This document shows, one piece after another, positions 1 through 7,991 of a stretch of 64,000 nucleotides of DNA. The translations under genes were made by a program, and so were the position numbers. A model generated the notes under the pieces. That model was not told the DNA's origin. It searched no databases and saw only the letters and a program-made list of their open reading frames with translations. This DNA comes from Eutreptiella sp. 'Long Island Sound 2002' (Eukaryota > Euglenozoa > Euglenophyceae > Eutreptiales > Eutreptiaceae): NCBI GenBank assembly GCA_964036045.1, contig OZ038400.1:14567079-14631078 (forward strand). The letters are read 5' to 3'. Positions within the stretch are counted from its first letter, which is position 1. Each line of letters begins with the position of its first letter.

Positions 1-857
1 GGAATGGCAGGGTCGCCAAGTGAGCCCATGATTTGGGATAGTCCCAAATCGCCAACATGGCTGCCACGGTATGCCAAGCTCAAGAGGAGTTATTCACCGG
101 GTCTAAGATATGATGGGCACCGAAGTGGGTACCCTCATATCATACTTGGGTCATGATGTCAATTGAGCGCAACGTTGAGATACAAGGTCGCCACTTGACA
201 TCATGACGGGCCAAAAACGGTAAAATTGGCACAAAGACACACAAAAGTGCCTTGAAAGGCGCACAATTATATTATAATATCTTCGGCTTGGATCGTGCAA
301 TCACTTAATCCTTCTAGACACAATGACTTGACACCAATGACCTTCGATCCCACCTATGTGCTCCACTTGGGGCGCCTTGAAAGGTTACGAGCGCTACTTC
401 CCAAGTGGGCACATGAAAATATGGAAAATCGCAAAACACACACCTTGCTCCCAACGCATCGCTTTGGGATCGCCACACAAGCTTCCCTTCACGAAGGTTA
501 GGCTTGCAATTGATCGTGGGGAGTATGGAGAAGGGGCTTACACAATATGAGGTCCATTGGCGGGTTCGGCTTGGAGCAATGGATCCGCCAAATGGGCACG
601 CAACACAACACATGGCACATACCACATATTGCCCAAAAAGGTAGCTCCCCCCACGATATGTCATGCCCCTCCAAGGGCATAACTTTGTGTCAATCGCTCA
701 TAGGAACTCAAGGAGAGTTCCTATGCAACACCAACACTTGCGCGCTACACTCGAAAGTTATCTTAACGCACGCAATGTCATGGCCAAAGAGTTATAACGC
801 AAACTCTACCCTATTGACCATGATCCATTACACTAGCGCGCACGTGTGGAAACGCAA
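1..857. other. left flank, no recognisable gene
   Basis: This stretch of mixed composition ends exactly where the DIRS element begins. All open frames are short, overlap one another on both strands and resemble no family I know. Short phrases such as CTTGAAAGG and CAAGTGGGCAC or CAAATGGGCAC recur a few times, so it may be an old repeat. I see no RNA gene or clear promoter. Confidence 0.5.
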
Positions 858-906
858 TCGGATTTACCCGAATAGGTGAGGAGGAAAGAAGAGATGGCGA
901 AGCAAT

Positions 907-1244
907 AGCACTACACAAGACACATATATGGGCCAACTCCTTAAAACCGGTTTGTTTTCTCTGTTTTCTGCTCTTTTGGTGCCCTTTGCTACCTTTCATT
1001 GAAACGGGCACCCTCAAAATATACACAAAAATGGTATTATACATGAAAAATGAAATTTTTGACCTCAATACCCCCTCCATGGGGTTTGAACCCACACTCT
1101 ACCAACCTTAGAGTTGTGTTTTTCCTCTAAGCTACGACCTGTCGTCGACGATCTCAGAGAAAACCGTAGTATAATAAAAAATTTGGAAAATCAGTACTCC
1201 TTACATGCTCCAACCACTATTAACCTCCCATGCTCTTAAAACCG
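907..1244. repeat. left inverted terminal repeat of the DIRS element
   Basis: This 338-base segment is the near-perfect reverse complement of 5484-5821. The few differences include GACAC versus TCCCC near 919-924. Bases 858-906, outside the repeat, are unique to the left end, as expected for DIRS ITRs that differ at their extreme termini. It contains a mirrored tRNA-like A box/B box (1046-1134). Confidence 0.9.
1046..1134 (-). promoter_or_regulatory. mirrored tRNA-like Pol III promoter in left DIRS ITR
   Basis: This is the inverted copy of the signal in the right ITR. The A box is at 1124-1134 and the B box at 1082-1092, both read on the minus strand, with a T-run at 1046-1050. It also points outward from the element, so the element would have two divergent outward Pol III-like units. 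Both boxes are unchanged between the two arms. Confidence 0.45.
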
Positions 1245-1319
1245 TGGCAACCGACGACCCAAGTGTCAACTGCTTTTCACGGTGAGCGAAGAACTTAAGG
1301 GAGGGACAGGGTGGGCATG

Positions 1320-1427
1320 TATGTGTCTTGTGTAGTGCTATTGCTTCGCCATCTCTTCTTTCCTCCTCACCTATTCGGGTAAATCCGAGCTGGCTCAGCT
1401 AGCACTACACAATCCCCATATATGGGC
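1320..1427. repeat. DIRS internal complementary region (ICR)
   Basis: Bases 1321-1388 are the reverse complement of the left end (858-925). They are followed without a gap by 1389-1427, the reverse complement of the right end (5795-5833). The ICR is therefore a template of the element's own circle junction, TCCGA/GCTGGC. In the DIRS1 model this region aligns the cDNA ends so that a circle can be closed before recombination. It lies just downstream of the tyrosine recombinase stop codon, the usual place. Confidence 0.9.
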
Positions 1428-1474
1428 AACAGAACGGAAGACTGAGCTCCCGTGAACTGAACCCTTCATAAGAA

Positions 1475-2488
1475 TTAATTAATCGCCAGGCGCGAAGCGC
1501 GCGCCGCTTCTCCAGTCGCCAGATCAGGAGGGACCAGAACTTGCGCAATGCGCAACAGAGCTCTGGTCCTGTCGTAAAACTTTCTGAATGTATCGTAACA
1601 GGACCAATCACCCAATGCTGCTACCACATGCGGATCCACGCCAAGATAGATTAGTGCAGTTGCTGCTGCTCCTCGTGTAGAATGCGCGGAAAACGAATCC
1701 GTCTCCAGTTCCCCCAATTCCAGTAGGTGTTTCCTTAACCAGCGAGTAGTGAGACCGTTGATGGTATCAGATGATAAAGGCTTCCGTGGCTTTCGTAGGG
1801 ACACAAAAATCTCAGAACCCTCGTAATCACCAGTAGCCTCCAAATAACGCGCTAAGCAGCGCTGCGGATCAATTGACGGTGGCGTAACATTGTGAATAGG
1901 ATAACGTGCATAGTATCTCCTCCCTTTGCGCTTAGCAGAAATGAACCAAGGCTGAGCAGCGCGTTGGATATCCCTACGTGATCGCGCCAGATCAACGCCT
2001 CGGAACAAGGCAAAGAATCTCAAGGACAAAATGGCTTGCAAGCGCAGCTGAGCTTCCGTCTCCACAGGTTGCTGATGCATGACTTGTATAAGACGCCGTA
2101 CATCATAGAAACGATGATAATGAGGAACACTGACGAACCAGTCACGTTTCAAGTTGCGTAGCATACCCTCGAAACGTAGTTGCGAAAAGCACGGGAATAA
2201 ACACACTGCTGAATACGCCATACGCCCAGCACTTAAAGAATGCGTGCGTGAAAACTTTAAAAGTTGCACCGCCACCGTCATCAGTGGGATTTGACCAAAG
2301 CGCTCCACCTTTAACAGTGGAGCAAGCGCCGCGTCTTGTAACAAGAACGTACCAAACATGTGCCACGCAGAATTGTAACGTTTCAAGGTGTCCTTCCCGA
2401 TTTCATTGATGATAAGCGTCGCCTCTTCGTTGGTAGCTCCTCGCAATTGATAGTATTCACGCAAACATACGCCAAGGTCAACACGAAA
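1475..2488 (-). CDS. DIRS ORF3: tyrosine recombinase
   Basis: It replaces integrase and inserts the circular DNA copy. The catalytic set is visible: Arg in FFALFRGVDLARSRRD, a Lys-rich AKRKGRRYY strand, the HSTR box (His codon at 1682-1684), Trp in GDWSCYD, and the nucleophile Tyr in FRKFYDR (codon 1574-1576). The N-terminal part (KDTLKRYNSAWHMF) looks like a SAM-like core-binding domain. The frame is open far upstream, to about 3673, but that part is antisense-frame noise over the RT gene, so I start at 2488, where recombinase-like sequence begins. There is no in-frame ATG near this point, and translation may depend on frameshift or readthrough from ORF2. It ends in TAA at 1475, 48 bases before the ICR. 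Confidence 0.88.
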   Translation of the reverse strand, partial: FRVDLGVCLREYYQLRGATNEEATLIINEIGKDTLKRYNSAWHMFGTFLLQDAALAPLLKVERFGQIPLMTVAVQLLKFSRTHSLSAGRMAYSAVCLFPCFSQLRFEGMLRNLKRDWFVSVPHYHRFYDVRRLIQVMHQQPVETEAQLRLQAILSLRFFALFRGVDLARSRRDIQRAAQPWFISAKRKGRRYYARYPIHNVTPPSIDPQRCLARYLEATGDYEGSEIFVSLRKPRKPLSSDTINGLTTRWLRKHLLELGELETDSFSAHSTRGAAATALIYLGVDPHVVAALGDWSCYDTFRKFYDRTRALLRIAQVLVPPDLATGEAARASRLAIN

Positions 2489-4416
2489 CGTGGTTGTGTC
2501 TCCGTGCCGTCTGGCATTTGCAAATGGAACTCCGACGTGTTCACTGCGAACTTCACGTGTTTCATCAATAGGTTCCACCAAACCTCGCGCGGCCTGTACG
2601 GCAGAGCCATGAGAACCTTCACCCCTGGTGACTCCAACACTTTGTTGACCAACTGAGGTATGTGCTTGAACGGCAGGAAGACCCACCCCGGTGAAAGTAA
2701 AGTTAGATTCTGGGAGAAGACATCGATGGCGTAAGCCCCCGGCTGAGGACACGGACTGACGAACTTGCTGCACACCGCATTGGAACTCCTTGACATCCAA
2801 TCGATTTCCGGCTGAATCCAACTTTTGAACTCCTCCAGGATCCAAGTCAACACGTCCGACGGGAAGGTAGCCTCCGACGGTGTCCAACGAAGCCGAGACC
2901 AAATGTCCGCCGGATTCACCGAGGTGTGCACGTAAAACGGTTGAATCTCGATGCGATTGGCTTGTGTAAAACTCCACAGTTGGAGAATCAATGCGTTGAA
3001 CCGCGGCTTGCGACCTCCCCACTTGCGGAGATACCAGTAAAGGACCATTGAGTCGGTGAAAAATCGCAGCGTGGTGTCCCTCAGCGCATACGCTTGAATA
3101 GTCAGTGGGGCTCCCCTGAACTCTTTGACGTTTATGTGTTCCTCTCGATTCAGGAACCAACCGAACGCTGCTTGGGCATTCCCTTGAAGGACTCCGCCCC
3201 ACGCCAGATCTGACGCGTCCGAGTACATGTCCCTGACGTGACCCATGGAAACTACGAAGGTGCGTCCCTTCCACTGGTGTAACTCGTCCGCCAGATCCAT
3301 CAACTGACGTGACACGCGCTCCGGGAGCGCCACGTCTGCCTCCCAGCCAGCCTGGACTGCCACCGCCACGTGCACCGCCAGGGCGTCGCTGAGGAGTCGG
3401 ATATGGGGCATGGCGAACAACAAGGAACGGATTCTTCCAAGAACGGAGGCGCATCGCCTCACTGATGGTGTGTGACTGTGTGCCAGTCTGTTCACGTCCC
3501 GAAAAATTGCTTGTAGGCGCTTTGGAGGTACCGCGACGAATCCTTCCCTGAAGTTTAGCATAAAACCAAGCATTATAATTTCTTGAGACGGCTCCAAACA
3601 TGATTTTGGGACATTGACCAATATACCCAACCGATGCAAAAGTTGTACCAAAAAACGTGTGTGTTCCAGACATTCACGGTAAGTATTGCCAATGATGAGC
3701 CAATCGTCCAAGTAGACCCAAACGAGTGCTCCGCGTTCGCGCACGGCATTTAAAATTGGTTGCATGAGGCGTTGCCATTCCCGTGGTGCAACGTTTAATC
3801 CAAACGGCAAAACGCACCACCTGTAAAATTCACCGTCGACGTAGACCCCCAAATAAGGTCGATCCCGCGGATGGATACCCATGTGAAAATAAGCACTTTT
3901 CAAGTCAATTTTGCAAGCATACTGACCGGGTCTCAAGAACGGTAAAATGCCCCACAGAGTGACCAAACAAAAATAGGTGGTCTGTACAAACTGGTTCAGG
4001 TTCTTCAAATTGGTGATAGGTCGACGGCCTCCCTCAGGATGTGCCTCGTCTGACGCTTTGTCCACTGCGAACATACTTGCACAACACTTAATGTCTTTTC
4101 GCTCGACGCGTTCCATGCAACCCTGTTGCACTGCATCCAACACGTGTTTTACCAATTCAGGGTCGGTTACCTCTGCGTGGGAAGAACGAGGACGGAAGTC
4201 GTCGGCTGGCCGATCCGGATCAAAACCGTCAACCCAATCAAGCTGCAGCCCATTGCGAATCACTGACGCCGCGTATGTGTCCTTCAACGCTTCCCATTCA
4301 GGCAATTGTGCACGACAGCGCAAATAGAGTGGCATGTGGGGATGGATCGGCAGTGGCACGCACACGGCTGGCGCCAATAAATCCTCTACAGTCAGGCTAC
4401 TGCTGTGGTCGTTCAT
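2383..4416 (-). CDS. DIRS ORF2: reverse transcriptase, RNase H and Dam-like domain
   Basis: The protein has 677 residues. The RT spans about 110-300, with the catalytic triad D171 (CKIDLKSAY), D237 and D238 (VYLDDWL) and the LPFGL block at 203-207. RNase H follows at about 390-510, with D400 (MYSDAS), E432 (NVKEF), D455 (FFTDS) and an HTSVNPADIWS block near 497-507. Residues 560-620 (DVFSQN, then PGWVFLPF, then LPYRPREVWW) match the Dam-like methyltransferase region known downstream of RNase H in DIRS elements. It is too short to be a proven active enzyme. The first ATG lies within the end of ORF1 (20-base overlap). It ends in TGA and overlaps the recombinase reading frame by about 100 bases. 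No key RT or RNase H residue is missing. Confidence 0.92.
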   Translation of the reverse strand: MNDHSSSLTVEDLLAPAVCVPLPIHPHMPLYLRCRAQLPEWEALKDTYAASVIRNGLQLDWVDGFDPDRPADDFRPRSSHAEVTDPELVKHVLDAVQQGCMERVERKDIKCCASMFAVDKASDEAHPEGGRRPITNLKNLNQFVQTTYFCLVTLWGILPFLRPGQYACKIDLKSAYFHMGIHPRDRPYLGVYVDGEFYRWCVLPFGLNVAPREWQRLMQPILNAVRERGALVWVYLDDWLIIGNTYRECLEHTRFLVQLLHRLGILVNVPKSCLEPSQEIIMLGFMLNFREGFVAVPPKRLQAIFRDVNRLAHSHTPSVRRCASVLGRIRSLLFAMPHIRLLSDALAVHVAVAVQAGWEADVALPERVSRQLMDLADELHQWKGRTFVVSMGHVRDMYSDASDLAWGGVLQGNAQAAFGWFLNREEHINVKEFRGAPLTIQAYALRDTTLRFFTDSMVLYWYLRKWGGRKPRFNALILQLWSFTQANRIEIQPFYVHTSVNPADIWSRLRWTPSEATFPSDVLTWILEEFKSWIQPEIDWMSRSSNAVCSKFVSPCPQPGAYAIDVFSQNLTLLSPGWVFLPFKHIPQLVNKVLESPGVKVLMALPYRPREVWWNLLMKHVKFAVNTSEFHLQMPDGTETQPRFVLTLAYVCVNTINCEELPTKRRRLSSMKSGRTP

Positions 4417-5383
4417 CTAACTTGTCGTTACGTGGCACAAATCTTTGGGTGAAACCCTTACCTTTGCCTTTGCCTCCTTTGCCAGATCTCCGTGGATCAA
4501 AACGACCTCGTGTTGAAAACGAACGGAAAGAACTACGATGCGAGTAAGGGGAGAAACGCGTGCCTCTCAGGTCTTTTTGTAATTTGTTGCGCGACTGAAG
4601 TAGTGACATGTCATCCTTCGAGAGTAACTCTGGTGCAATCGCAGGTTGTTCAAACCGTTTATCTACTGCCACTCGCCGGGAGCTTTGGATGCTGTAGTCC
4701 AACGCACCCAACATTGCAAACAAATGTTCACATAGTACCAATGAAACAGGTGCTTCCGGAGCCACCGTTGTGTCATCTTCGCGTGCTAAGACTACTCCCA
4801 GGACTCGCATGGGGTCTTTTACCTGTTGTTCCCAACGACGCTTCTCTGCGTCCGCTGGATGTTTGTGCGTTGGCGCGTTATTAACAGCTGCCCTATGGAA
4901 CTCGTCGAACACTGGAAGGTGCTTCAACATCTTTTTTCTGCGAAACTCGTCTTGCAAAACCTTTCGCTCTTCCAGGAGTGCAGACAAGCGTGAAGGAAGC
5001 GACAGAACCTCATCGCGCCACACGAACGTGGACTCCTTGTCCGACGCGGGGCCAGCGTGGTCCTTGGGACCGCTCAAAGTTTCGCATGCCAAGAAGACGT
5101 CTTCGAGATGCGACGACGTTCCTGTTCTGCCAATGTCGTCGCCCTTTAAGGTGAGTAAGGCATCACGAACCAAGGCCATCGTGTCTTTGACAGTGGCCAG
5201 TGTTTTCTTTCCTGTAAATTTGGAATACAGTGACGCTGCCTGCCAAGGACTGAGACCACTCATTGCGCCTTCCTTTGCCAACTGTGCTGCATGTTCCAAC
5301 GACTCAGAACTCAGGTTCCACGCCGAATCCGGCAATTTCAGCACAAAATCGTGAAAATCCAGTGTCTCATTTCCTTCTGTCAT
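4397..5383 (-). CDS. DIRS ORF1, putative Gag-like nucleic-acid-binding protein
   Basis: This is the first ORF of the element, 328 residues with an ATG start, about 100 bases inside the right ITR. The N-terminal two thirds is soluble and helical-looking with no named motif. The last 50 residues are strongly basic and rich in Arg, Ser, Phe and Gly, ending in a GGKGKGKGF stretch, which suits RNA binding. I see no CCHC zinc knuckle, as is common for DIRS ORF1. It ends with TAG and overlaps the start of the RT ORF by 20 bases in another frame, so downstream expression probably uses reinitiation or frameshifting. The function rests on position and charge, not on sequence similarity I can recall. 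Confidence 0.75.
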   Translation of the reverse strand: MTEGNETLDFHDFVLKLPDSAWNLSSESLEHAAQLAKEGAMSGLSPWQAASLYSKFTGKKTLATVKDTMALVRDALLTLKGDDIGRTGTSSHLEDVFLACETLSGPKDHAGPASDKESTFVWRDEVLSLPSRLSALLEERKVLQDEFRRKKMLKHLPVFDEFHRAAVNNAPTHKHPADAEKRRWEQQVKDPMRVLGVVLAREDDTTVAPEAPVSLVLCEHLFAMLGALDYSIQSSRRVAVDKRFEQPAIAPELLSKDDMSLLQSRNKLQKDLRGTRFSPYSHRSSFRSFSTRGRFDPRRSGKGGKGKGKGFTQRFVPRNDKLDERPQQ

Positions 5384-5483
5384 TTTGTTAAAATTTATAT
5401 CCTTAAAACATTTTGGATTGCATCAGAAATCAAAGCTCTGGGTACAGCAAATCACTAGTTGAACAACTCAGTGAGCGCGTGAC

Positions 5484-5821
5484 CGGTTTTAAGAGCATGG
5501 GAGGTTAATAGTGGTTGGAGCATGTAAGGAGTACTGATTTTCCAAATTTTGTATTATACTACGGTTTTCTCTGAGATCGTCGACGACAGGTCGTAGCTTA
5601 GAGGAAAAACACAACTCTAAGGTTGGTAGAGTGTGGGTTCAAACCCCATGGAGGGGGTATTGAGGTCAAAAATTTAATTTTTCATGTATAATACCATTTT
5701 TGTGTATATTTTGAGGGTGCCCGTTTCAATGAAAGGTAGCAAAAGGCACCAAAAGAGCAGAAAACAGAGAAAACAAACCGGTTTTAAGGAGTTGGCCCAT
5801 ATATGGGGATTGTGTAGTGCT
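5484..5821. repeat. right inverted terminal repeat of the DIRS element
   Basis: This is the reverse complement of 907-1244 and lies upstream of the Gag-like ORF in the element's own orientation. It should carry the 5' transcription signals. The last 12 bases of the element (5822-5833) are not in the left ITR but are copied in the internal complementary region. Confidence 0.9.
5594..5682 (+). promoter_or_regulatory. tRNA-like Pol III promoter with T-run in right DIRS ITR
   Basis: TAGCTTAGAGG (5594-5604) fits the A-box consensus and GGTTCAAACCC (5636-5646) fits the B box, 42 bases apart. A T-arm can be drawn at 5633-5649 (GTGGG, 7-base loop, CCCAT), and an anticodon-like hairpin at 5612-5625. 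The would-be acceptor strands (5587-5593 and 5650-5656) do not pair, so this is not an intact tRNA. A run of five T (5678-5682) could terminate Pol III. The direction is outward and antisense to the element's ORFs. Activity is inferred. Confidence 0.5.
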
Positions 5822-5834
5822 AGCTGAGCCAGCG

Positions 5835-6551
5835 TCATATAATGCTTCCTAAATTACGTCGGGAGTATTGTGAATACATCCCACGTTTCCTTATTGTCAT
5901 TCCTCGCAAGCGGCGCGAGATATGACCTTCACAAGTGGCCTCACGAATCAACTTTGTTTTGCCCATATCTTTAAGACAAATGGAGGGCAAGAGAAAAGGA
6001 AAGTTGATTCGTGCATAGGGAAGCACGTAGGTCCACTCGAAAGAGGTCAAATCAAGTGCGGGGATTTCGAAGTCGAAAATCCGATTTCGACATCCTGAAA
6101 AATTCGGATTAAGGTTGCGAGTGTAAGATGTGAAAATTGCGGAAGCATCCATGCAGTTCCTGACGACTGTGAAGCCTTCGCCACGGATAGCGTTAAAATT
6201 TCCATTATAAACAGTTAAACTGGCGGTTACGGTAAAGTCGCGATCCAACCGCCAGCAGTCAAAACAGTGAGTATCAGAACGGAAGCGTAAAAGTTGACGG
6301 AAACAATATGAAAATAAAACCCTGTTGATTCCTGATATTCTGATACACAAATCTCCGCTGGCGGTGCATCGGTTGCCGATGCGGGGCTTTACGGCACGGA
6401 ACGGAGCGTCAACGGGCGTCTTCCCTTCCGTACATGGGGTTAGTGGACCGGAGACCGGTTGTATGCCGTAATCTAGCCATGGGGTTCTGGGTACCGCTTC
6501 ACCCCCCTCCTTAGAGCAAACCCTGGGGGGGGCTCGATAACACCCAAGCAT
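5835..6551 (-). CDS. unrecognised open frame, possibly spurious
   Basis: The open frame has 238 codons, starts with ATG and stops with TGA one base from the DIRS right end. The protein has many Arg, Phe and Cys residues, no signal peptide, no convincing membrane segment and no motif I recognise. The length is notable, but the residue mix looks like translated non-coding DNA. It could be a fragment of a gene interrupted by the DIRS insertion, but nothing on the left flank continues it. Confidence 0.2.
   Translation of the reverse strand: MLGCYRAPPRVCSKEGGEAVPRTPWLDYGIQPVSGPLTPCTEGKTPVDAPFRAVKPRIGNRCTASGDLCIRISGINRVLFSYCFRQLLRFRSDTHCFDCWRLDRDFTVTASLTVYNGNFNAIRGEGFTVVRNCMDASAIFTSYTRNLNPNFSGCRNRIFDFEIPALDLTSFEWTYVLPYARINFPFLLPSICLKDMGKTKLIREATCEGHISRRLRGMTIRKRGMYSQYSRRNLGSII
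5942..6013. repeat. short inverted repeat (14-bp perfect arms)
   Basis: CACGAATCAACTTT at 5942-5955 pairs perfectly with AAAGTTGATTCGTG at 6000-6013. Pairing partly continues inward (TTTTGCCC against GGGCAAGAGAAAA). It may be a small foldback element or a hairpin in an RNA. Confidence 0.6.
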
Positions 6552-6591
6552 GGCAGCGGGTACCCAGGACCATCTCCTGAAGAGGGGGGGG

Positions 6592-7991
6592 TGTCACATC
6601 CTCACTTCAGGCTGACTCAGACTGACACAGTAAGATAGGTATGATGCTGTAAAAGCTCGTAGCACATGTATAGTATCAAGTATCAAATCCCGGGTCCTGG
6701 CGGCGATTGTTCGGCATCCAAAGGACCCGTTAACCCATACCGGGCGCACCGGGTGCCGGCTGCTACGGTCACCACCACAGTGGCAGTGGCATACACGGCC
6801 AACATAGGCGACACACGACGACCGAGGTGGTCCCACAGGTCGAGAGCGACCACAAAGATCCATCAGGCTACCCCAAGCTTCCCAACGCCCGCCGACTGGG
6901 GAGAGTCCCCACGGGTCCTTCCTCGGGCGCACCATGTGCATATCCATACGACGCGAGTCCAGAGTGCCATAGTCGAACTCCTTAAGAACCCCAGATCTTA
7001 AGGGAGCTTTTCCTTAAGGGATCGGGCATCAAGGCCGTCTTTTCCCTCGCCCTACTGCCACGAAGGCCATACATGAGGGAGTCCTCATGCAGTGTGGGCG
7101 GAGGCGTCGACTCCTCAAACCCCCAGTTTCCCAGGCAGACTGACCGAGGTCAGGAGCACCGGAGGCCGCCATCGGAATGCAAGTGCGTCTGCGAATCGGT
7201 ACGCTCACACTGGGACTGACAGTGGCGGACCGCTGGGAGTGTAGTCAGGCAACTGGGCTTCCCGCCTGGCGCCATCAGGATCTCCACACATCACAGCGAA
7301 TAGGGCAACACGGTATCACGAGCACTCAAACAGTAGAATCTGTAATCAAGTACTGGTCCAGGCTGGATCAGGCTGTAAGAACATGTACACGGCGACTCAA
7401 GGCGCCCCTGTATCCCGATTCGTGGTGAAAAACAGTCCATCCCTCAGCGATGGGCTGATGACACTTGACATACAGATGCACATATCCTGGAGGGCAGAAA
7501 AACAAGCAATAATCTGGGTAAATAGGCGTGTAAACACGCTCTGGACAGAGCGCCAAACCACGCCACGGTCAGGATAAGGCAATGCAGGAGGGTGGACAGG
7601 AAAACGCCTGAGTTCAGGCCATATATAGTCAGCTGACACACGTCGACTGGTCTGGATTCCGCAGGTGCCATGGAACCAGACCACACACCAAAAATTCGCA
7701 ATGCCGATGACAATGGCATCCGTTGCGCAACGTCGTATGGGCTTCAAGGCCCCAAGAGCTCAGAAAAATGAAGGTCAGTCGCCCTACCTGGTTTCCCAAG
7801 GATTCAGCAGGTGGGGAGTGACGAATAGAATTGAAAGAGAGGGGCCATCCTCCTCTGGATTCAGCAGGGGGGGGTATATGGCCACTCTGATGGCAGGTCA
7901 CCGGAGGATGAGAGAGAGCAGGCAAGTGAGGGACGATACGTCGGCCTCACAAGCGCCTCAAAGCACATCAGGGGAGAGCTCAAGGCGCTGA
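6592..7991 (-). other. 3' non-coding region and putative 3' LTR of the gypsy element
   Basis: This 1.4 kb downstream of the pol stop codon has only short frames. On the minus strand it contains a TATATATGG box (about 7620-7628), which could be the U3 promoter. A purine tract AGAGGAGGA followed by TGGCCCC, near 7847-7862, could be a polypurine tract and LTR start. The far end reads TGTGACA at 6592-6598. The LTR cannot be proven because its partner is absent. Confidence 0.4.

Larger units (their letters stand above)
858..5833 (-). mobile_element. full-length DIRS-type retrotransposon (tyrosine-recombinase class)
   Basis: Three overlapping minus-strand ORFs (Gag-like; RT, RNase H and Dam-like; tyrosine recombinase) lie between inverted terminal repeats at 907-1244 and 5484-5821. 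An internal complementary region at 1320-1427 matches the complements of both extreme ends joined together, which is the hallmark of DIRS1. It fixes the ends at T858 and C5833, giving 4,976 bp. Known biology of the family is that DIRS elements have no integrase or aspartic protease and integrate as circles through a tyrosine recombinase, without target-site duplication. I see no duplication here (AACGCAA on the left, GTCATAT on the right). All three ORFs are open and their key residues are present, so this copy may be autonomous and recent. Transcription would run right to left. Confidence 0.93.
5834..6591. other. DNA between the two retrotransposons
   Basis: This is unique-looking sequence with one long minus-strand open frame (5835-6551) and a small inverted repeat. 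It ends in a run of G just before TGTCACATCC at 6592, which I take as a possible LTR edge. No splice sites or conserved motifs were recognised. Confidence 0.4.

Noticed and set aside
2489-3673. N-terminal 395 codons of the long frame continuing the tyrosine recombinase
   Set aside because: This part lies over the RT/RNase H gene in another frame and has low-complexity Gly/Arg/Ser composition, not a real domain. Only the part below about 2488 resembles a recombinase.
5587-5656. Intact tRNA gene in the DIRS terminal repeat
   Set aside because: A and B boxes are good, but the acceptor strands do not pair, the D-arm does not fold, and the anticodon loop would have six bases. It is kept only as a tRNA-like promoter.
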